Positions 7,804-14,236 of a stretch of DNA of 22,813 nucleotides are shown here, piece by piece. The position numbers and the translations under genes were made by a program. The stretch comes from Bacteroidetes bacterium UBA5697. Its GTDB lineage: Bacteria > Bacteroidota > Bacteroidia > B-17B0 > Aurantibacillaceae. Below the pieces are notes generated by a model that made no database searches, was not told the DNA's origin, and was given only the letters and a program-made list of their open reading frames with translations. Within the stretch, counting starts at the first letter, position 1. Each line of letters starts with the position of its first letter. The stretch is taken from positions 1-22,813 of the forward strand of contig DIHL01000037.1 of the NCBI GenBank assembly GCA_002420145.1. Reading direction: 5' to 3'.

Positions 7804-9963
7804 CTACTTCACTAACTTCATTTCATTTAATAAGTACCCTGCTCCCGCAAATTTATCAATCACAAAAAGCGTGTATCTAACATCTAATACAATATTACGA
7901 CATTGGTTAGGGTTGTACATAATATCACTCATGGTTCCTTCCCAGTTTCTGTCAAAGTTAGTTCCTATTAACTGACCTTTTGCATTAAATACTGGACTTC
8001 CACTATTACCGCCAGTGGTATGGTTGCTAGCTGTAAACGCTATTGGTAATTTACCTTCTTTATTGGCATATGGTCCGTAATCTTTTTTGTTATAAAGATC
8101 AATTAGTTTTTCAGGTACATCAAACTCTTCATCTTTTGGAATATACTTTTCCATAATACCATCTAAGGTGGTATAGTAATTATATTCAACGCCATCTTTT
8201 GGGATGTAATTATTTACTTTACCGTAAGCCACACGCAATGTTGAGTTAGCATCTGGATAAAAATTTTTGTCTTTAAAAACTTCTTTTTGTCCTTGAATAT
8301 ATAATTTTTGTAATTCATTAATCTCACGTTCGTCGTACTGAAATTGAGGAAAAACAGAAGTTGCATAATATTTAACAATTGCATTAGTTATCTGATATAC
8401 AGGGTCTCTTTCGAAAAGCTGAGGGAATTTCTCAAAATCATTTAGCATAGATTCTGCCTTTTCTTTATCAACAAAATTGGTATTTGAGAATAAAAACTCT
8501 GTTATTTTTTTAGCATCATTGTTATTTGCAACAATAAATGAGTCTAATACATAAGGACGATTATTTGATGGAACTCCTTTAATGTATTCGTTTAGCATGG
8601 CTTCACAGATTTTTATATCCGTTGGTTTATTATAGCCTTTAAAGAATCCTAGTTTTTTAAATTCACTCAATGATTTATCAAAGGTATTTGTAGAGCCTTT
8701 TTGTTTTTTATTTAATTCAGCTATAAGAGTCATATAGCTTCTGGCATAAACAAAAGCATCAATCGTCATTAAGCATTCGCTATAATAATCCACTTGTTTA
8801 TTTAGTACTTTATATTCAGCATATATTTTTTCAAGTTGAGGAAATATATTTCCGTACTTTTCTTTTTTTATTGGGTCAGCATTAATAGCATCATTAAATT
8901 GTTTTTCGAATAACTGTTTTTTCGCAACGGCATCATATTTTTTTAAGCCATTCATTTCGCCCATCCATTTTTTGTAGTAGTTGGCAACACTTGCATATTT
9001 ACTTGCATAAGCAATACGAACAGCGTCACTTTGCAACATATCTACATTCATAATATTTAAACGTTTTTCACGAAGAGAAACTTTTAAAGGATCGCTTTCG
9101 TTCATAATCATATCAACCGCATAGCTCGATAGATATTCTTGCGTACGACCAGGAAAACCATAAACCATTGTAAAATCACCTTTGTTGTATCCTTTGATAG
9201 AAATAGGAATGACATGTTTTGGTTTGTAAGGAACGTTATCAGTACTGTATTCTGCAGGCTTATTATCTTTATTGGCATAAATACGGAAAACAGAAAAATC
9301 GGCATTATGACGTGGCCACATCCAGTTATCTGATTCTCCACCAAATTTACCAATAGCAGAAGGTGGAGCTCCAACCATACGCACATCTTTAAATGTTTCT
9401 ACAACAAATAAGTAATATTCGTTACCATAAAAAAACGGACGAATAAAAGACTCGTAGTGTGTTCCAGCTACAGCTTCTTTTTCAATGGCTTTGATGTTAG
9501 CTTTTGTAATAGAATCTTTTTTGGCTTCGGTACTAGTAGCCGTAATGCCTTTTAAAACTTTTGCCGTTACATCTTCAATACGTTGAATAATAGTTGCGGT
9601 TAAATTAGGAGTGTAAACCTCCTCGTTTTTATTCATTGCCCAAAAACCCTTTGTTAAGTAGTCTTTTTCAACTGTGCTATGATATGCAATAGCAGAGTAA
9701 CCACAATGGTGATTGGTTAAAATTAATCCTTGATCAGAAACGATTTCGGCAGTACAACCACCACCAAATTGAACAATGGCATCTTTTAAACTAGATTTAT
9801 TAACACTATAAACTTGTTCGGCTGTTAATTTTAAGCCGTTCTTCTTCATATCTTTTATGTTCATAGCATTTAAAAGTTGCGGCAACCACATACCTTCATC
9901 CGCTTTACTTACTAAAGAGATTATTAGAGTTAATGCTAAAAGTGTTTTTTTAAAGTTGTTCAT
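7804..9963 (-). CDS. dpp11: S46 family dipeptidyl peptidase, DPP11-like (Asp/Glu specific)
   Basis: Exported serine exopeptidase that removes dipeptides from the N-termini of peptides. The 719 residues match the family length. A signal peptide ends near residue 20-21. The chymotrypsin-fold triad is readable: NHHCGY (84-89) holds the catalytic His, RHNADFS holds Asp222, and GGNSGSP holds Ser654. Eighteen residues after that serine is Arg672 (LIGTNFDRNWEG). In Porphyromonas gingivalis the equivalent residue is Arg in DPP11, which prefers Asp/Glu at P1, and Gly in DPP7, which prefers hydrophobic P1, so DPP11 specificity is inferred. There is no T9SS domain, so it probably acts in the periplasm. 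It is the last gene of a seven-gene same-strand run, 61 bases after the PNP gene, and ends at the shared terminator. Confidence 0.94.
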   Translation of the reverse strand: MNNFKKTLLALTLIISLVSKADEGMWLPQLLNAMNIKDMKKNGLKLTAEQVYSVNKSSLKDAIVQFGGGCTAEIVSDQGLILTNHHCGYSAIAYHSTVEKDYLTKGFWAMNKNEEVYTPNLTATIIQRIEDVTAKVLKGITATSTEAKKDSITKANIKAIEKEAVAGTHYESFIRPFFYGNEYYLFVVETFKDVRMVGAPPSAIGKFGGESDNWMWPRHNADFSVFRIYANKDNKPAEYSTDNVPYKPKHVIPISIKGYNKGDFTMVYGFPGRTQEYLSSYAVDMIMNESDPLKVSLREKRLNIMNVDMLQSDAVRIAYASKYASVANYYKKWMGEMNGLKKYDAVAKKQLFEKQFNDAINADPIKKEKYGNIFPQLEKIYAEYKVLNKQVDYYSECLMTIDAFVYARSYMTLIAELNKKQKGSTNTFDKSLSEFKKLGFFKGYNKPTDIKICEAMLNEYIKGVPSNNRPYVLDSFIVANNNDAKKITEFLFSNTNFVDKEKAESMLNDFEKFPQLFERDPVYQITNAIVKYYATSVFPQFQYDEREINELQKLYIQGQKEVFKDKNFYPDANSTLRVAYGKVNNYIPKDGVEYNYYTTLDGIMEKYIPKDEEFDVPEKLIDLYNKKDYGPYANKEGKLPIAFTASNHTTGGNSGSPVFNAKGQLIGTNFDRNWEGTMSDIMYNPNQCRNIVLDVRYTLFVIDKFAGAGYLLNEMKLVK

Positions 9964-10024
9964 TTTTATATTTAGTTAATCAAGAAATTAGTTGCTTTAA
10001 TCGTTTCAAAAAACAAGTTCTGTT

Positions 10025-10840
10025 TTACATTGAACGAATTAATTCTTTCATTAATAATGTCATTTTAGGTTCTTGCATTTTTGCAATTTGTTGTACTTCT
10101 TCATGACTTACATTTTGAACATCGCCTTCAACACCCAAGTCAGTTACAATGCTAACTCCAAATACACGCATGCCACCATGTTTAGCAACAATTACTTCAG
10201 GTACAGTGCTCATTCCCACAGTATCTGCGCCAATTCGTCTGATGTAACGATATTCTGCAGGGGTTTCAAAACAAGGACCAGTTAAGCCTGCGTATGAGCC
10301 TTGACTAACTTTAATATTATTAGCTTTTGCAATATCAACAGCTTTGGCAATTAATTTTTTGTCATAAGCTTCACTCATGTCTGGGAAACGAGGCCCTAAT
10401 TCTGCAATATTTTTTCCTATTAATGGATTAGTTGGGAATAAGTTAATATGATCGTTGATAATCATGATTTCTCCGATTTCAAAATCAGGATTCATGCCGC
10501 CACTTGCATTTGAAACACAAATGGTGTGAATTCCTAAAGCTTTCATCACACGAACGGGGAATGTAATTTGTTGCATGGTGTAGCCTTCATAAAAATGAAA
10601 ACGACCTTGCATGGCCATTACTTTTTTGCCACCTAATTCACCAAAAATTAATTTGCCACTATGTCCTTCTACAGTGCTTACAGGAAAGTTTGGTATTTCC
10701 TCATAAGGAATAACAAATTCTGCGCTAATTTCTTTTACTAATCCTCCTAATCCAGTTCCTAATATAATTCCAATTTCGGGTTGAAAATTATTTGTTTTTT
10801 CAAGAATACTTTTTGTGGTAAAATTTATTTGTTCTAACAT
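10025..10840 (-). CDS. punA: purine nucleoside phosphorylase (trimeric type)
   Basis: Cytosolic enzyme that splits purine (deoxy)nucleosides with phosphate to free base and (deoxy)ribose-1-phosphate in purine salvage. The 271 residues carry the trimeric PNP signatures: LGTGLGGL near 27-34 (phosphate loop), VEGHSGKL (57-64), VSNASGGMN (109-117), GPCFETPAEYR (188-198, with the base-binding Glu192) and GMSTVPEV (209-216). At 231-235 it reads IVTDL; Asp234 falls where the human enzyme has Asn243, which contacts the base and favours 6-oxopurines. This may change specificity. The ATG start lies inside the 3' end of lpxK (41-base overlap in another frame), so translation is probably coupled. The neighbour's function is unrelated. 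Confidence 0.94.
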   Translation of the reverse strand: MLEQINFTTKSILEKTNNFQPEIGIILGTGLGGLVKEISAEFVIPYEEIPNFPVSTVEGHSGKLIFGELGGKKVMAMQGRFHFYEGYTMQQITFPVRVMKALGIHTICVSNASGGMNPDFEIGEIMIINDHINLFPTNPLIGKNIAELGPRFPDMSEAYDKKLIAKAVDIAKANNIKVSQGSYAGLTGPCFETPAEYRYIRRIGADTVGMSTVPEVIVAKHGGMRVFGVSIVTDLGVEGDVQNVSHEEVQQIAKMQEPKMTLLMKELIRSM

Positions 10841-11882
10841 AGTTTATGATTGTTTCATTAAATTCTTGTGCTTTATCTTTAAAATCTACCTCTATCGGTA
10901 AAACGTACAAAGGTAATGTATTTGCTATATCCTGCAAGTCGCTTCCTTTTAATCGCATGGTATCTTTTTCGGTTGTTATTACAATTTTATTTCCTCCTTC
11001 AAAAGCATCCAATTCAGCACGTATGTCGGCAATGTCTTGGATGGTAAATTGATGGTGGTCAGGATATTGAATATGTTTTACATCGGATGCATACTCTTTA
11101 AGGTAAGTAACCATAGGTGTTGGATTACCTATGCCTGTAAATAAAACGATGCGATAACGGAATAAATCGTTTAACGTATCAATAGTTTCGTTAGGATTTT
11201 GAAAGCCTACTAATTCACCATATTTTAACCAAGTAAAAAATAATTGCTGATGAGCTAAAGGCTTTATATCCTTAATCACATTTCTTATTTCTATTGCCGT
11301 TGTTTTATCGGGTGTTTTGCTAATGATAATAATATCTGCACGTTTGATGCCCGCTTTAGATTCTCTTAAACTACCAGCAGGCAACATGCAATCGTTTAAA
11401 AATAGATTTGAATATTCGCTCACTACAATTTTTAATTCGGAATTTAATGCACGATGTTGAAAAGCATCATCTAGTATAATCACTTTTGGTGGCTCAGGAA
11501 ATGATAATATTTTTTTTACACCGTTTACTCTGTTGGCATCCACACACACATCCAAGTTTGGATTTTTTGTTTTGTATTGTAAAGGTTCATCTCCAATATC
11601 AAGAGCGGTGCTGTTTTCATCAGCGTGAACAAAACCTGTTGTTTTTCGTTTATATCCTCTGCTTAATGTTGCTATTTTAACTTCATCTTGCAGTAGCTTA
11701 ATTAAATACTCCACATGAGGTGTTTTACCAGTGCCGCCAACCGCTAAATTACCAACGCAAATCGTATGAACATCAAATGATTTAGATTGTAAAAATTTCC
11801 AATCATATAACAAATTACGCAATGAAGTGATGGTGCCATAAATTACAGCAAAAGGAAATAGAAGTATTTTCTTTAAAGTCAC
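10800..11882 (-). CDS. lpxK: tetraacyldisaccharide 4'-kinase LpxK
   Basis: Inner-membrane-associated kinase that phosphorylates the 4' position of the lipid A disaccharide precursor, giving lipid IVA. The 360 residues begin with a hydrophobic segment (LLFPFAVIYGTI, 7-18) followed by RNLLYDW, as in related LpxK proteins. The P-loop GNLAVGGTGKTP is at 44-55. SRGYKRK (74-80), VDANRV (114-119) and LDDAFQHR (137-144) follow. The start codon is GTG: an in-frame TAG lies immediately before it and the N-terminus then fits the family, so no ATG is available. Its 3' end overlaps the PNP gene by 41 bases. A 7-bp hairpin partly covers the start region. The esterase gene lies 62 bases upstream on the same strand. 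Confidence 0.94.
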   Translation of the reverse strand: MTLKKILLFPFAVIYGTITSLRNLLYDWKFLQSKSFDVHTICVGNLAVGGTGKTPHVEYLIKLLQDEVKIATLSRGYKRKTTGFVHADENSTALDIGDEPLQYKTKNPNLDVCVDANRVNGVKKILSFPEPPKVIILDDAFQHRALNSELKIVVSEYSNLFLNDCMLPAGSLRESKAGIKRADIIIISKTPDKTTAIEIRNVIKDIKPLAHQQLFFTWLKYGELVGFQNPNETIDTLNDLFRYRIVLFTGIGNPTPMVTYLKEYASDVKHIQYPDHHQFTIQDIADIRAELDAFEGGNKIVITTEKDTMRLKGSDLQDIANTLPLYVLPIEVDFKDKAQEFNETIINYVRTNKFYHKKYS

Positions 11883-11911
11883 CTAAATAGTTTAAAAGTA
11901 GTGAATTTAGG
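11882..11911 (-). promoter_or_regulatory. possible hairpin over the lpxK start
   Basis: CCTAAAT (11882-11888 on the + strand) and ATTTAGG (11905-11911) form a 7-bp inverted repeat with a 16-base loop. In the lpxK transcript the 3' arm runs into the GTG start codon, which could limit initiation. It is short and AT-rich, so it may be chance. Confidence 0.25.
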
Positions 11912-11922
11912 AGGTTTTTATT

Positions 11923-11941
11923 AAAAAAGGAAATCTTTTTT
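11923..11941 (-). terminator. weak AT hairpin after the esterase gene
   Basis: AAAAAAG (11923-11929) and CTTTTTT (11935-11941) pair over 7 bp with a 5-base loop. It begins 4 bases past the esterase stop. With only one G-C pair it would be a leaky terminator at best, so readthrough into lpxK is likely. Confidence 0.3.
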
Positions 11942-11944
11942 GAG

Positions 11945-13174
11945 CTATTCTTTCACTTCAATCCAAAGTTTACAAGACTCTAATTGGCAGCCGTTTGCAT
12001 CGGTTTCTGTAACTTCTAAATACCCACTTTGGTAATCGGCATCCAAGGTTATTGAATTTGTGTTTTTTCCTTTACTAATCCACATTCCAGCAGGTGTAAT
12101 CCATTGGTATTTGGAACCTTGACGAAAAGGAACAGAATAGGTGAGGTTAGTGGTTTTGGGTTTAATTGATGTTGAACCGTCTATTTGATAAGGTTTTTTT
12201 ATGATTCCAAAAAAATCGGCAGCCCAGTAGGTACTATGAAAATCTTTATCATATGAAAACATGCCAGTTTTACCTCCCTGAGTAGAACAATTTCCCGTAT
12301 CAACCGCAATAGCATGTCCCATGCCTCTTACTCTAAAATAGCGAACAACTTCTTGTTGCTGCCTGTTTTTATAAATGGTTAATTCTACATCTTCGTTGTT
12401 TCTAAATTTTTCAAAATGTACATCTTCAACATAATCTGTATGATGAATATCTACCCATTGTTTGATGAGTTGATTCGCATTGTTGCTATTTACAATGGGA
12501 TCTAAACCACCATGAAATACAATTAATTCGGGATACGACCCTTTAAAATGAGGATTTTCTTTTCTTACTAAATCTCCCCAATCTTCAGGAGATTTTGCCA
12601 CAATTCCAAGCATAGAAGTGCCAGCATTTAAAACTGATTCAGTTGCTTTATAAGGTCCGCCACCAATAACTCCGCCTTTATCAAAAACTTCAGGAAAAAC
12701 AGCCATCATAATGCTACTCATGGCTCCACCTGCAGATAAACCAATAATGTAAATTCTTGTAGAATCGATGTTTTTATTTTTCTTCAAATAGTCAATCATT
12801 TGCATGATGGATGCTGGCTCTCCTTTATCTCTACTTTGGTCGGCAGCACGGTACCAATTAAAACAATTCTCTACATTGTTTAGTATAATTTGTTCGGGAT
12901 AGAGCACATAAAATTGATGAAGCTTAGCTAATTTATTCCAGCCAGTTTGCTCTGCACAACCTTTAGCCATTTGAGTACAACCATGCAATACAACAACTAA
13001 AGGAGCTTTTTCTTTAATATTACCTGGGTCGTAAAACATGAGTTTTAAATTACCTGGATTAGTGCCAAAAGGACGAATTTGAATAGGTTCTTCTTGAGCA
13101 AAAATAGAGGACGTTAGCATCAGATAAATAAAACTATTTATCAATAAAATAATTGAAGATTTTGATTTTATCAT
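11945..13174 (-). CDS. secreted CE1 / PHB-depolymerase-family esterase with C-terminal Ig-like domain
   Basis: A 409-residue exported alpha/beta hydrolase. A signal peptide ends near SSIFAQ (27). The fold markers are VVVLHGCTQ (60-68), the nucleophile elbow GLSAGG with Ser147, Asp225 in FHGGLDPIV and His287 in RGMGHAIA. Cysteines in HGCTQ, KGCAEQ and ENCFNWY recall the disulfides of feruloyl esterase / poly-hydroxybutyrate depolymerase relatives. Residues ~340-409 form an Ig- or PKD-like domain (YQWITPAG...GYLEVTETDANGC). Its substrate (feruloyl or acetyl groups on plant polymers, or a polyester) cannot be decided. No T9SS sorting domain is seen, although secreted partners in this window have one. 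The ATG overlaps the stop of the upstream type B T9SS gene in a TCAT/ATGA junction, which indicates translational coupling. Confidence 0.85.
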   Translation of the reverse strand: MIKSKSSIILLINSFIYLMLTSSIFAQEEPIQIRPFGTNPGNLKLMFYDPGNIKEKAPLVVVLHGCTQMAKGCAEQTGWNKLAKLHQFYVLYPEQIILNNVENCFNWYRAADQSRDKGEPASIMQMIDYLKKNKNIDSTRIYIIGLSAGGAMSSIMMAVFPEVFDKGGVIGGGPYKATESVLNAGTSMLGIVAKSPEDWGDLVRKENPHFKGSYPELIVFHGGLDPIVNSNNANQLIKQWVDIHHTDYVEDVHFEKFRNNEDVELTIYKNRQQQEVVRYFRVRGMGHAIAVDTGNCSTQGGKTGMFSYDKDFHSTYWAADFFGIIKKPYQIDGSTSIKPKTTNLTYSVPFRQGSKYQWITPAGMWISKGKNTNSITLDADYQSGYLEVTETDANGCQLESCKLWIEVKE

Positions 13175-14172
13175 CTGAAAAGAGAGATATGTCCGTTACG
13201 AACTATTTTTTTGTCATTGCCTTTTTGAATAGCTTCAATACGATAAACATATACATCATCAGGACAAGGATTACCTTTAAATTTCCCATCCCATTTCCCA
13301 TTCACATTATTAGACGTGTAAACAGTATTTCCCCATCTGTCCATAATAGTTAACGAAAAGTATGAATAATCACATTGAAAAATAGGCAAGAAATAATCAT
13401 TTCTATCGTCATCATTTGGTGTAAAGCTATTTGGAATAAATACATCGCATTCGCAATTTTTGTATTTTACAGTAACGCTATCTGTTTTGATGCCACATAC
13501 TTTAGAAGTACTCTTTACCCAATACACACCTTCTTTAGTTGCATTAATTGAGGAGGTTATAGCTCCTGTATTCCAATAAAACTTTACGTCATTTGGTGCC
13601 TTTACCGATAAAATTTTATTTGGTTCATTTTCACATACCAATAACTCTTTACCAAAATTAGGAGTGATTGAAAGCCCTGATGAAATTCTAAAAGTATCAG
13701 TTAAAGTACAGCCTTTATTATTTACTTTTACCCAATAAGTTCCTGGTTTATCAATCTTAACTTGGTCTCCAATTTCGCCATTGCTCCAAGTGTATTTGTA
13801 TGCTTTGTTTTTTGAAGCAACAATAATAGGACCGCCACACAGCAAAGTGTCTCTAATATGAATTTTTGGTTTTTCATTTATTTTTAAAAATGTGGTGTCA
13901 AATATTGTTCTCTTACCATCTATAATTTTGATAGAGTAGACGCCTTTCTTTTTTATATAAAATTGTTTGGTATTTACAATGATGCCGTAACTGGTATTTA
14001 ATTGATACGTAGCATTTTTACTTACTTGATCTTCAGAAAATTTTAATAGAAATGAATCCCCTAAACAAATAATAGTTGTATCAGGCAACAAATTAAGTGG
14101 CTTAACTTGTGCACTTAAGTTAAACAGCGCTAAACTGAATAATAATATAAATATGTTCTTTTTGATGTTCAA
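13171..14172 (-). CDS. T9SS type B (gliding-motility-associated) C-terminal domain protein with Ig-like repeats
   Basis: A 333-residue exported protein with no recognisable enzyme domain. The start is TTG at 14172: the frame is closed by TAA at 14197-14199 and no ATG lies between, while the signal peptide (NIKKNIFILLFSLALFNLSAQ) begins right at the TTG. Three Ig-like units follow (about 24-99, 100-165, 168-237). The last two repeat the pattern Cys, then Y/F-x-W-x-x-G, then G-x-YWVK, then Cys-x-x-x-x-D. Residues ~240-333 form the CHU_C / type B sorting domain (VFIPNSFTPNDDDRND, DRWGN, WDGKFKG, VYVYRIEA). It is predicted to be exported and attached by the type IX system, perhaps as a binding or adhesion partner. 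It is coupled by ATGA to the following esterase and lies 64 bases after the kinase gene. Confidence 0.85.
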   Translation of the reverse strand: MNIKKNIFILLFSLALFNLSAQVKPLNLLPDTTIICLGDSFLLKFSEDQVSKNATYQLNTSYGIIVNTKQFYIKKKGVYSIKIIDGKRTIFDTTFLKINEKPKIHIRDTLLCGGPIIVASKNKAYKYTWSNGEIGDQVKIDKPGTYWVKVNNKGCTLTDTFRISSGLSITPNFGKELLVCENEPNKILSVKAPNDVKFYWNTGAITSSINATKEGVYWVKSTSKVCGIKTDSVTVKYKNCECDVFIPNSFTPNDDDRNDYFLPIFQCDYSYFSLTIMDRWGNTVYTSNNVNGKWDGKFKGNPCPDDVYVYRIEAIQKGNDKKIVRNGHISLFR

Positions 14173-14236
14173 ATGATTACAAAAGTTGTGCGCTTGTTAT
14201 GGTGTTATTTGTTAATTTATGATAATATTATAAAGA

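Noticed and set aside
11945..14172. T9SS protein and esterase as one gene broken by a frameshift
   Set aside because: The first protein ends in a complete sorting domain and the second begins with its own signal peptide, so they are two genes.
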